Positions 33,801-44,306 of a stretch of 64,000 nucleotides of DNA are shown here, piece by piece. The notes under the pieces were generated by a model. The model searched no databases. It saw only the letters and a list, made by a program, of their open reading frames with translations, and was not told where the DNA came from. The stretch is from NCBI GenBank assembly GCA_949775045.1, contig OX459109.1, positions 2,714,608 through 2,778,607 of the forward strand. Direction: 5' to 3'. The DNA is from Metridium senile. Taxonomy: Eukaryota; Cnidaria; Anthozoa; Actiniaria; Metridiidae. A program made the position numbers and the translations under genes. Each line of letters opens with the position of its first letter. The first letter of the stretch is position 1.

Positions 33801-36800
33801 GGTAAAGGAATGAATGGATGAGTGAATGGATGGATGGATGAATGAATGAATAAAAGAATGAATGAATGATGCAGTTCGATCTTTTATTACAAAATGAAAT
33901 GATTAAAACAAAATAAATTATCACATTATCATCAATTGCTATCATCATCTTTTCATCATCATCATCATCATCATCATCTCACCTCTGGCATTGTTTATAT
34001 TCACTAAGTGATAGGGAAGATGGAACAGACATAGAAGTAGGGTTTGAATTGCACACTTTCACTGATGCAAGAATACAGCTTGTTGTTGCTTCAATGTATC
34101 CAGTAGATGTTGCTGTGTGGGTGGCTGTACTTGTCGCTGGAACATAGGTCCAACCAGGAACAAGAATCAATTGGCCTAAACATGACTTGTCAGGGTTGGG
34201 GATCTGCAAAGAGAACGAATAGGCATTTCAATTGTGTATAGTTATAATAATAAAGATTTGAATTATAACATCAACTATAAGTTAAGCATGTAACCCATCA
34301 AATTTAACTGAAGAAAACTTGGATACAGTCATCAACATCATCATCAGCAGCAGCAGCATCATTATCACCATCATCATATTCTGTACATGCAATCAAGATT
34401 GTCATCATCATCATCATAATTACCATTAACATTAACATAATTATCACCATCATTAACATCATGATCACCATCATGATCACCATGATCACCACTATCACCA
34501 TCACCTTCATCACCATCATTATCACCATCACCACCACCACCATCACCATCATCACCACTATCACCATCACCTTCATCACCATCATTATCACCATCATCAC
34601 CACCATCATCATCATCATCACCACCATCATCACCACCACCATCACCATCATTACTACTATCATCACCACAACCATCAGTATCACCATCACTATCATCACC
34701 TTCATCACAAACATCACCACAACCATCACCACTACCACCATCACCACCACCACCATCATCATCACCACCACCACCATCATCATTACCTTCATCATCATCA
34801 CCATATTAACATCATCATCACCATCACCATCATCATAATCATCATCATCACCACAACCATCCCCATATCATCATCAACAACACTTTATCATTATCATTAT
34901 CATCACCATCACCATCACCTTCATCATTATCACTATCATCATCATCTCACCTCAATGGGCAAACACCCAGAGTTGTCTTCAAGAAACAGCGAACCACATA
35001 CTGGAGTTTCACTTGATTGAGAAGGACCCCATGTTAGATAACCAAGAAGAAATGATGGAACAATAGGTACCAATGTCTTGTAGTCTTGAAAATAAATAAA
35101 AAAAATATCTAAACAAAAAGTATATTAAATAGGTTCCCATTTAAATCTGTACTTTCCCATTTAAATCTGTACTTATGCAAATTTTGTTGATGTGTGCTAA
35201 ACACACAGATCAACCAATCAGAGAAGTTCACTTCAGAAATAATATACTCTGATTGGTTGATCTGTGTGTTTAGCACACATCAACACAATAAGTACAGATT
35301 TAGATGGGAAAGTACAGATTTAAAAGGGAACTTGTTATTAAGGCCCATTCCATCCAATTTTGTTGAATAGCATTGTTGAAGCAGTTTACTTGACCCCTTC
35401 CAACATTGTTGAACATGAATAAATAAATAGAAACTAGCGAGTAAACTAGTATAGGCTGCGTTGATGTTTGATATAAACGGTAAATGGAAACTAGCGAGTA
35501 AACTAGTATAGGCTGCGTCGGTGTTTAATATAAACAGTAAATGGAAACTAGCGAGTAAACTAGTATAGGCTGCGTCTGTGTTTGATATAAATGATAGGTA
35601 ATAGAATGAAATTTGTAACACCGTAAAAAATATTGACTTAACTTTTCTGACGTTTCGAGCATTAGCCCTTCGTCGGAGTAAAAGAGTTAGACTAAGACAG
35701 ACACTGAGTTTAAATAAGATTGATTGATTGGTTCATCACTTTTCCCGCTTCTTATTTAAACTCAGTGTCTGTCTTAGTCTAACTCTTTTACAAATTCAAG
35801 GGCTAAAGCTCGAAACGTCAGTAAAGTTAAGTCATCATTTTTTACGGTGTTACAAATTTCATTATATTACCTATCATGAATAAATAAATATAAATAAATA
35901 TTTTACAACCATCACTACCTGCCAGGGCTCTTCAGTGAGGTTCACTTACACTCACTACCACTACATTCCATATAAATTTACAACAACAACAACAAGAATA
36001 TAGTCCTTTTCACAGTGCCGTTCAGTGACCACAAATAATAGTTTCAAGTCAAGGTTCGAGTTGATGCGCTTAGCAAAATTATAATTGATCATGCGCAACA
36101 GTGCGAACCTCGACTTGGTACTATTATTCATGAGGAGGAACTGTGAAAAGGACTATTACAAAGCTTGTTTACCAAACCCATGGATTGAGGAGCATATTAA
36201 AATATAACTGTTATATATTAATTAACAGGTTCCCATTTAAATCTGTACTAACCTTTATGCAAATTTTGTTGATGTGTGCTAAACACACAGATCAACCAAT
36301 CAGAGAAGTTCGCTTCAGAAATAATATACTCTGATTGGTTGATCTGTGTGTTTAGCACACATCAACACAATTTGCATAAGTACAGATTTAAATGGGAAAG
36401 TACAGATTTAAATGGGAACCTTTTATAATTATTATTTTTACCTGCTAATGGCATTTCTTCATTAACCATTGCTTGCATTCCATCCTCATACACCAACTGT
36501 CCTGAACATATTCCATCTTTCTTGGTCAAATCAGAAATGGACAGCAATTGATAGAGATTTTGTCTCTGCGCCCCCTCACTATCACCTCCATCATCATCAC
36601 CATCATCATCATCAAGGTTACTTTCACCATTATCGCTATCCTTTTTCACATTAGGTTTTGCCTTAGTGGTCAAAATGGTGAGACTTTGAAGGATGTCCAA
36701 TGCGATATCCAAGTGGCTCTGAGAAGACACATCCTTAGCGATATGCTTTTGGACATGCTCTGCAAACTTGTGTAGCCATGCTTTATGCTGCCAAGAAAAA

Positions 36801-37912
36801 TAAATTCAATTATTATGCTGATAATGATGCTGGTGACGATAATTATTATTTGAAATTGAAATGGTTCCAGGTTTTTCTGATGTAATACCTAGAGCATATT
36901 ACACTCTCGGGCTACCTGTGTAGTACCGGCCATTGGCTTGGGGGACTAGGTTTAGTTATTTCACACATTTGTATCTTTTGTATCTTTCTCCATAATTTAT
37001 TCGGTGCAAATAAAGACATAAAGACGAAATGGATGTAATCCCATATAATACCTTATTACTTAGTTCCCTTGAAGATCATAATTATAGTATAATTTAATTA
37101 CTGTGTTTCAAATGGTCATGTGATTTTGTTGGGTAATGCCGGTAATATAATTATAGTATTATCATAGCATTATCATCATCAGCATCATCATGATCATCAT
37201 CATCCCTTTGCTCCTCGCCTGGCTGTCTTCTTGAAAGTAAATCATATCGTACAAAGTCTTATGGGCATCAATCCTTCTGTTTCAGTGCCTGAGATTTGGA
37301 ACTCTCCACCTCAATCGATTAGAACTATCTCTAGATATCTATGACGTCGTTTAAAACCCCGCTTAAATCAGTATTTAAATTTGTATAATATGTTTCTAGA
37401 TTTTACATATTTTTATCATTTTGTATAACAGCGCCTAGAAAATCATTTGGCCTACCATTTGGATATGTAGAAACCGTGAAATATGATTTTTAGTAAATTT
37501 TGAGTACAATTTTATTATCCATTTGGCAGTTAATAATTAATTTTGCCTGACAAAAATAAAATTTGGCCTGGCATTAGGCCATTGGCAGGCAGCTATTTCG
37601 AGCCCTGTTAAGTAGGAGGTTTGAATCTAGTTGAAATTGAACGCACGGACGTTGTAAACTGTCATTGAAATGCTGTCAACTTTCCCAAATGATAAATAGC
37701 TATAATTATAACGTTTTTACCTCATTCGTCCGTCCTATGTTGCACAAATCATAAGCTTTGAGAATAAACGTCTCCATTTCATACCCATCGTCTTTTTTTT
37801 TGTCTATATTTTCTGAATATTCGTAGGAATTTATATTATTTTCGAGCGCTTGATTTCGCGCTAAATTTGGTTTCAAGCATGATACTTCATGTTGGGGGAA
37901 CTTGTATATCAT
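24867..37912 (-). CDS. CTC1: CTC1, CST complex subunit: exons 1-14 (5' two thirds of the gene)
   Basis: CTC1 is the large OB-fold subunit of the nuclear CST (CTC1-STN1-TEN1) complex, which binds single-stranded telomeric DNA and helps DNA polymerase alpha-primase fill in. Exons on the minus strand: 37912-37721, 36787-36442, 35084-34951, 34203-33983, 33630-33568, 33414-33336, 28901-28815, 28393-28259, 27448-27323, 26986-26922, 26852-26753, 26548-26471, 26076-25965, 25156-24867. All junctions are GT-AG and all phases fit, giving 676 codons. The order of conserved blocks follows vertebrate CTC1: LYQLLSISDL, FLLGYLT, GSLFLEDNSGCLPIE, LGQLILVPGWTYVP, FKSKPFFFVELT, VGSEYVFTDLRET, ICYSGIITRCF, YELDNKVRLYTV. 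An acidic run (DDDDGDDDGGDSEG) sits in exon 2. Introns are full of microsatellites and MITEs. Identification rests on remembered family similarity plus collinearity; exon 13 is the least certain. The gene continues in the exon at 1009-1. Confidence 0.85.
25290..25450. repeat. GGAA / GCAA tetranucleotide repeats
   Basis: AAGGAAGG, AGCAAGCA runs in a CTC1 intron; the leucine-rich minus-strand ORF over them is an artefact. Confidence 0.85.
25580..25890. repeat. Short degenerate repeats with AAGGAGTTTTCAAGGAGTTT
   Basis: The motif recurs at 25610-25635, 25780-25800 and 25858-25880. A CAA run follows at 25897-25935, next to CTC1 exon 13. Confidence 0.5.
26130..26455. repeat. GAT-rich microsatellite in a CTC1 intron
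   Basis: Nearly all GATGATGATAAT-type sequence between CTC1 exons 12 and 13. A related CAT run is at 26575-26710. Confidence 0.85.
27020..27295. repeat. CTGT tetranucleotide-rich segment
   Basis: TCTGTCTGTCTGTCTG runs between CTC1 exons 9 and 10. Confidence 0.8.
27518..27737. mobile_element. MITE, ~220 bp hairpin
   Basis: Arms AGTCCCCTTCCTAGTTTCCT / AACTATGAGGGAGACT and the inner GTTGAGCTTGCAATGATAGA / complement pair over most of the length. Confidence 0.75.
27880..27958 (+). pseudogene. tRNA-like SINE head
   Basis: AGTGGTCAGAGCGTTTGTCT (box A-like) and GGTTCGAGACC (box B-like) spaced as in a tRNA-type promoter, followed by non-tRNA sequence. Confidence 0.5.
28468..28530. repeat. GGAA repeat
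   Basis: Pure AAGG tetranucleotide run of about 60 bp. Just downstream, 28665-28735 can fold (TGGAAATCTGTTCCAGTG with its near inverse). Confidence 0.85.
29016..30080. repeat. ~117-bp minisatellite with CRE and CCAAT motifs
   Basis: Repeats carry one TGACGTCA (starting near 29033, 29388, 29506, 29623, 29739, 29857, 29976) and two GCTGATTGG (inverted CCAAT). An unrelated AT-rich stretch separates the first unit (29150-29340). Two related, longer units follow to about 30290. It lies upstream of the ORF at 30453. Confidence 0.85.
30453..31082 (+). CDS. Unrecognised acidic protein ORF nested in a CTC1 intron
   Basis: An uninterrupted 209-codon ORF on the strand opposite CTC1, inside the intron between the exons at 33336 and 28901. 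A second possible start (MYKHLHNNLKLF) lies 13 codons in, after a lysine-rich stretch from a poly-A run. The N-terminal half looks globular (MEHFENFNYDILDVLTFIRE). The middle is serine-rich then acidic (SSEDEPDEEES), and the C-terminal part has SLPQWCKDAIVDDHEFE. No family recognised. Just upstream is a ~117-bp tandem array with CRE and CCAAT motifs. The last codons overlap the first unit of a ~63-bp tandem repeat. It could be a single-exon gene or a retrocopy. Confidence 0.5.
   Translation: MRDIFLFLTEKKKMYKHLHNNLKLFRVIPPIGVPMEHFENFNYDILDVLTFIRELEKTAPMPIIGPLNIDQMLYLPRKKPAKTTLKKLSYTPVLGDTVMADEDSDPEVQFLCGKASTSSSSTGASSEDEPDEEESKWDCEKNRNGEAGKEPDYRSSLPQWCKDAIVDDHEFEREDNEFDHRDDFMACSNEEVGPVFIRGYRNVRRYVKN
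31060..31280. repeat. ~63-bp tandem repeat with a tRNA T-arm-like motif
   Basis: AGTAGGTACGTGAAGAATTG and, on the minus strand, GTTCGATTCCCAGTG recur three to four times; the last unit is split by the MITE at 31281-31461. Confidence 0.8.
31281..31461. mobile_element. MITE, 181 bp, TA duplication
   Basis: Ends GATTGGTTTTCATTAACCCG and GTTAATGAAAACCACTC. It interrupts a 63-bp tandem unit: the sister unit reads AATAATAAGACG and the filled one has TA on both sides. Confidence 0.9.
31814..31966. mobile_element. MITE, ~150 bp, GGGGCCGGTTG ends
   Basis: GGGGCCGGTTGTACGTAGCC and TGCAACCGGCCCC with inner GGATAGCGCTATCC on both sides. Confidence 0.8.
32000..32980. other. Intronic DNA with a dispersed repeat (32470-32640)
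   Basis: AACAATAACCTCCATGAACT and its surroundings match 5840-5960. Otherwise no recognised content. Confidence 0.45.
32985..33310. repeat. GAAT/GACT tetranucleotide repeats
   Basis: Long AATGAATG run, then ACGG units, directly beside the CTC1 exon at 33336-33414. Two similar runs lie at 33640-33870. Confidence 0.9.
34320..34945. repeat. CAT/CAC trinucleotide-rich array
   Basis: About 600 bp of ATCACCATCATC-type sequence between CTC1 exons 3 and 4. ORFs here are artefacts. Confidence 0.9.
35135..35331. mobile_element. Palindromic MITE, copy A
   Basis: GTTCCCATTTAAATCTGTAC on both ends in opposite orientation; inner GATGTGTGCTAAACACACAG and its complement. The core carries ATTGG/CCAAT. Confidence 0.85.
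35425..35582. repeat. ~57-bp tandem repeat, about 3 units, next to the hammerhead hairpin
   Basis: Units share GGAAACTAGCGAGTAAACTA followed by GTATAGGCTGCG. The same unit occurs at about 16690-17040, again followed by the GATAATGG...AACACCGTAAAAAA border, so tandem array and hairpin belong to one element family. Confidence 0.7.
35585..35878. mobile_element. Long hairpin element with two inverted degenerate hammerhead motifs
   Basis: The ends are inverted copies of about 85 bp (GATAGGTAAT...AACACCGTAAAAAA on both sides) and the inner parts also pair. The left arm on the minus strand reads CCGACGA, A, GGGC, TAAT, GCTC, GAAA, CGTC (35676-35649), a hammerhead core with C in place of the U of CUGANGA. 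The right arm on the plus strand keeps AGGGCTAAAGCTCGAAACGTC-like sequence but lost the CUGANGA box. In a CTC1 intron. Confidence 0.55.
36227..36420. mobile_element. Palindromic MITE, copy B
   Basis: Second copy of the element at 35135-35331 in the same CTC1 intron, 20 bp from the end of exon 2. It is a near-perfect hairpin. Confidence 0.85.
37225..37400 (+). pseudogene. LINE ORF2 C-terminal remnant
   Basis: RTKSYGHQSFCFSAPEIWNS then PPQSIRTISRYL, followed by a broken KPRLNQYLNL, as in LINE ORF2 tails. In CTC1 intron 1. Confidence 0.65.
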
Positions 37913-38336
37913 CGAGTATGATTGTTTACCAAAGAACTAAAAGTTTGCTTTTATGAAGTTTATACCTCACTTTGTGCGATACTGCTGACCTTTACTATTG
38001 CGGTAATTACACAGGAAGCCCAAAACTGTTTTTAAAATGTATCCCTTCTTTTAAAATTATAGTTTTTCCTTTTCAACATTGCAAAGAAAATCTGCTTTAA
38101 ATTAAAAAAAAAAAAAATGGTTATCTTAATTAGTTTTAGTTTTTTGTTTAATTTAATAAATCATATTCAAATTTTGGTTTTGGGCTCCCCGTGTTGTTTT
38201 CCACGCATGCGCAGTAAGAATAAAAATGTCACCGTTGAAAATGCGAAGTGACGAGATTTTTGTCTTATTTTGGAATGTTTTATAGCAATGGGATTTTATA
38301 TTTATGATTCGGTTTTCTCTTAAATTTTTAGCACCA
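37913..38336. promoter_or_regulatory. Bidirectional promoter region of CTC1 and the EEP-fold gene
   Basis: Only 424 bp separate the divergent start codons at 37912 (minus) and 38337 (plus). At 38203-38214 lies ACGCATGCGCAG, close to the palindromic NRF1 consensus often found in bidirectional promoters. No clear TATA box in the expected place on either side. Transcription starts are not visible from sequence. Confidence 0.55.
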
Positions 38337-41300
38337 ATGCTGCTGTCTAAAGTGGCGGTTGCAAATGCCACAAGTAAAGTATCCTTTCGTTGTGCGACGT
38401 TCAACATTTTGGCCCCTTGCTATCGGCGACTCGAGTAAGTATAAATCTTGTGGCTTTAATTAATTAATTAAGTTAACTATTTATATAACTAGTTATTTCG
38501 ATGTAATAACATTTAAATTCATAGTACTGGTGTTAGTGAGTTTTTAATCCTTTTCTTTTTATTGTTTACATTATCATAATTGTCTACTCGTGAACGCGAA
38601 GTCTAGCTATTTGTTTCTAATGTCAGAATACTGTGTCACGAAGGTAGAGCCAAGATCGCCCTGCTGTGCTATAGAGGGATTTCATGGCAGGCATTGTCTG
38701 TGTCTGGGTCAAAGCAATGGAGCTTTTCTTTCAAGGCAACTGAACTCCTTTGTCAATTCAAAAACTTTCTGTACTTGCCAACAAAGATGGCTGCCATTAA
38801 TTCCTTCTATTGTTATTTTAAAACATCTATTCTATGTTAATTAATATTGTTGTTGTTAGTTTTAACGTTATGTTAATCCACTATTTGACATCATTCCATC
38901 CATTTCTAGTCCATTCGCTTGTATTTATCCCACATACATCATATAAAATACAGCCAATCAGAACATTTGCTTGAAAGCCATTATATATTCAGCGGTATTC
39001 AACTGTCTCTTCCCAAGAGACATTGCAGGTTCTCTTTATTTTATATGATGTGGGATAAAATAGTTATACAATGTTTTCTCGTGGCATAGGGTCAACATCC
39101 TACTCGTCAGTTGGAGTTTCTTTGTATACTCAAGTACTCACCTAAAGGCTTGTGTGTACACTAGTAAATACAAGTGACTCCTGGGATATCCCATGGTATG
39201 CCATTCGAAACCAATGTATAACTAGTATATATTAAACCATTCAGCCATTCATTTATCCATTCATCATCCATCAATTTATCGATCCATTCATTCATCCATT
39301 TAATCATAAATTCATTTATCCATGTATTCATCCACCAATTCCTTCATTCATTCATCAATTCAATCGTCCATCCATTAATTCATTCCACTATTCATCCACC
39401 AATTTATCCATTCATTCATTCATCCATTTAATCATAAATTCATTTATCCATTTATTCATCCACCAATTCCTTCATTCATTCATCAATTCATTCGTCCATC
39501 CATTAATTCATTCCTCTATTCATCCACCAATTTATCCATTCATTCATTCATTCATTCATCCATTTAATCATCTATTCATCCATCTATTTAAATATCCTTA
39601 TATTCAACCATTCATCTAGTATTTATCCATCTATTAATTCATTCCTCTATTCATCCAACAATTTGTCCATCCATGCATTCATTCATTCATTCATCTACCT
39701 ATTCATTAATTTGTTTTATTTGTGTATTTCCATAGGCATTGTCATTATAATGAATGGGAGAGTTCTCAACCCTCTATGTATATGGAGAGACTGCAATCAA
39801 TAATAGATTTAATATCACAGCAACCTCAGCTGGACACAATATGTTTACAGGAATACTGGTTTAATAATGATACATTAGACTTGTTTGAAAGGAAACTAGG
39901 AGATAGGTAAGAAATATAATAATTAATGAATTATTGTTCTCTCATGTTATGTGATGCAAGGCTATAAGCACTGTGACGTGATGCAATGCAATGTCATGTG
40001 AAGTGATACTATGCGATCAGTGCAAGGCTATGTGATCGGTGCAAGGCTATGCAATGTAAAATGATGTAAGGTGATGCAATGTGAGGTGATGTGATGCTGT
40101 GAGATGCAAGGCTATGCAATGTAAAATGATGTGAGGTGATGCAATGTGAGGTGATGTGATGCTGTGAGATGCAAGGCTATGCAATGTAAAATGATGTGAA
40201 GTGATACTATGCGATCAGTGCAAGGCTATGCAATGTAAAATGATGTGAGGTGATGCAATGTGAGGTGATGTGATGCTGTCAGATGCAAGGCTGTGCAATG
40301 TAAAATGATGTGAGGTGATGCAATGTGAGGTGATGTGATGCTGTGAGATGCAAGACTATGCAATGTAAAATGATGTGAGGTGATGCAATGTGAGGTGATG
40401 TGATGCTGTGAGATGCAAGGCTATGCAATGTAAAATGATGTGAGGTGATGCAATGTGAGGTGATGTGATGCTGTGAGATGCAAGGCTATGCAATGTAAAA
40501 TGATGTGAAGTGATACTATGTGATGGGTGCAAGGCTATGCAATGTAAAATGATATGAAGTGATACTATGTGATGGGTGCAAGGCTATGCAATGTAAAATG
40601 ATGTGAGGTGATGCAATGTGAGGTGATGTGATGCTGTGAGATGCAAGGCTATGCAATGTGAAATGATGTGAGATGATGCAATGTGAGGTGATGTGATGCT
40701 GTGAGATGCAAGGCTATGCAATGTGATGTGATGTTATGTGATATGAGTAGATGTAATGCTATGCGATGCAAAGTGTTACAATAAAATACAATGTGATATG
40801 ATATGACATGATGCGATGTGATGCAATACTATGCAATGCAAGGTGTTACAATGAAATACAATGTGATGTACGTACAGTTGATGTGCTTCCATGCAATGCG
40901 AAGGTGAAGTGATGTGATATGATGAAGGGAGGACGGTATAGATGAGAAGGAAGGGTCCAGGACATTCAATGCTCCATCAAACATATCTTAGATAAACAAT
41001 TAAATTCTATTTTAGATATAAAATAATCAAGTTAAAAAGACAAGGAGAGAAAACAGATGGATTAGCTATATTTGTCAATCGTTCTTTAAGGTAAACTCCA
41101 ATTACATAGCATTACTTTAAAAGTATGTTTTCACTTGCTGTATTGAACTAGCTGTATTGCTGGCTTTCACCTACATCATCTACAATTTCAAAAGTGTAAT
41201 TTTGTATTGTAATTATAGATTTAATGTTTTATAATCTTGTTAAATAAATGTAGTTTAGATTTTGATGTTCCATATCATGTGACATAGACCTTCTGCGAAA

Positions 41301-44270
41301 CTTTGTAGCCGCGCCCGCTCAAAATATGAAAACGAGGCTTATTATGTAAACATCCCTCGCTCGTCGGCTCGCTTTTCGCAAAGTTACAAAGTCTTTCTCG
41401 TCGTGTTTTCACAAGTTTTTTAGTCGTATTTTTCAATTTAGAAATCGTTTTCACCTTAATTAGTCTCGTTAATATTACAATTCTAGTTATAGATAGTCGT
41501 ATTTCAATTTTGAGAAGTTTTCGTGCACTTTTTGAGCTCAGTGAGTGCCAACTACAAGCCGGCGAAAGTCACAATTATGGAGGAGAAAACCGACTCAAAG
41601 CCAGGTAAGTCAACATTTTTCGACTAAAATGAGTAACTACATCATTTTTACCGCTTTCTAGGACATAAGGGAAGGACTTTTCGATATTTGATTGGGGAAT
41701 AGGCAATTCTAAGTTTGCTAGATAATTTTTTGCTGTCCTCAAGTCTTGCACGATATTTATTTACAAACTCACTCGATATACTTTTTGCAGTAGTTGACTT
41801 TGCACGATATTTTTTATGTTTTTTATGGGATTTAACACAACCAACCATCAATTTTATAAAAAGTTCCTTCCATAAGTGACATTTACTAGTTTTATTTATG
41901 TAATTTTGTTGACATTTGCATGCTTAATTAGCATCGCTACAATATAAATTGAGTATTGTTACACGAAAAAGCAGCCATTGAGTCGTCATACTGTTGATTG
42001 ATTAAGTAAAAAACATGTATTAAATAATTTAGTGATATTAATTACATTTCAAACGAATGATAAGTTATTCTATTTGTGAACGAAGCAATGTTTATTTATT
42101 TGTGTTTTCCTATAACTTTTTGTTTCTAGAAACAAACAAAGAAAATCTAAAGCCAAGGACACAGGGGTTTCAGTGTTGCTACTTTAACTGCAAAAATCGC
42201 TCATATACTAAAGATGGGCAAAGAACAAATTTTCACTTTTTCAAAGTCCCCTTAGCCAGCCCTGCAAAAAATGTATGGTGCAACCGAATGGGCAAAATGG
42301 AGGGAAAAGATGGTTTTGTTCTCACACAAAACACAAAAGTGTGTAATGAACATTTTAAAAGAGAGGATGTTTTGAAGGTTCCTGGAGGAAAGCGCTGGCG
42401 TTTAAAAGATGGTGTTGCTCCCCTTAAAGCTGGTCAGCCATGTCCAGATACTAGGCGAAGGAAACCACCCACCACGAGACATGAATGTCATCCTAAGAAA
42501 AAATTAAAAATTGCTGATAGTCCTGTACTAGTTGATGCAATCAATGCAGCAAACCAGCCAAAGACACTAGTAAGTTGTGCGCTATTAGTAGTGAACCAAA
42601 TGTTTAATGTGGCAAAAAAGAAAAGTAAAGAAATGAATGACCATATAAACAACATTGAAAAAGAACTGAATGATACTAAAATCAAACTAGAAAAGTCAAC
42701 TAAAAAAGAATTTGGAATAAACATTATTAAAGAAAACAATGAGCTTTGTCAGCATTATACAGGATTTACAGACTTTGAAAGACTGAAAACCTGCCAAATA
42801 TATTTGTCTGTTGGGGAAAAAGGTGAAAATGTAAGAATGAGAGGTTCTACCGAAAAAAAGGGAAGTGGAAGACCTAGACTTTTGAGTGCAGAAGACCAGT
42901 TTTTTCTGCTCTTAATCAAACTACGGTGTGGTTTTTCAAATACCCATCTTGGATGGCTTTTTAATTGTGACAATGCCACAGTAACAAGAATTATTATCAG
43001 CTGGCTCAATTATGTTTTTCTTAAGTTTTGTACTCTACCAATATGGCCTTCAAGAGAAGAAGTGAATAAATCTATGCCAGACATGTTTAAAAAGAAATAT
43101 CCAGATACCAGAATAATTGTTGATTGCACCGAGATCGCTGTAGAGGCACCTGAATCCCTTCACACAAGATCAGTATATTACTCAGACTATAAACACCACA
43201 ACACTTATAAAGCATTGATTGGAATCACCCCAGCAGGAGGATTATCCTTTGTGTCAGAGCTATTTCCAGGTAGTGTTTCAGACCGGGAAATCTTTTCAAG
43301 AAGTGGAATTCTTAACCAAAAGTTTTGGGACAAAGGTGATGAAATAATGGCTGATAAAGGTTTCAACATCAGAGATCTCCTTGATCAAATAGGAGTCAAA
43401 CTGAACATCCCCATATTCTTGGAGGACAGGGCTCAGTTTACTGCTGATCAAGTAATTGTAAATCAAGGCATATCATCTCTGAGAATTCATGTGGAGAGGT
43501 ACATTAGTAGAATAAAAAATTTTCATATCTTCGACAGACCACTACCACTTACTATGCATGGATCAGCTAATCAAATCTTCACTACTTGTGCCTTTCTTGT
43601 TATGTTCCAGAATCCAATTATCTCAGTTTCGTGAAACTATAAACACTTATATTGTACTTAATTAATTGAAAAGTTTATATTTAACTATGAACTATAAACT
43701 GCATGTAAATAATAGCTAGTACAAATATTACACCCGTGAAACAAGTAGTTACTAATTAGTACTAAATAGTGCTATACATAATTAAACAATAGAAAACAAT
43801 ATAATTAGCATAAAATATCACAATTTAGTACTATTTATGTTTCACGCTTTTAATGTTTGTACTCTTATTATTGTAATTAACATATGTATTATACATATTA
43901 TGTAGTTTAATTTATTGAAAGAAATTTGCTTGGGATATCTAGATGATGGGCATTTTTCATTGCATGATTCACTATATTAAGTATATGCAATTTTTTTCAT
44001 GTGAAAATGAACCGGTCTTCATCATTGGACTTTAATTCTTAAATATTATTCAATTCATCTTTATTCACTATACATATATTTTTACAATTTTATTTAACAA
44101 TTATAGTAAATTGAAACAGATGCAATAGTAGTAGCTATAACTGTAATAACCAGAGGCTAGACATGACAGTTAGCTTGATATATTTATTGCAAATGTTTAA
44201 ATTACTTTGAAAGACAAGATAATTATTAATTAATTTATGAATAAATAGATAAATAAATAAATAACTGAAA

Positions 44271-44306
<36 letters not shown>

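Noticed and set aside
42057..42129. N-terminal extension of the transposase (MISYSICERSNVY)
   Set aside because: It is read through the intron; the repeat-borne exon with a matching phase is a better start and is mirrored in the second gene.
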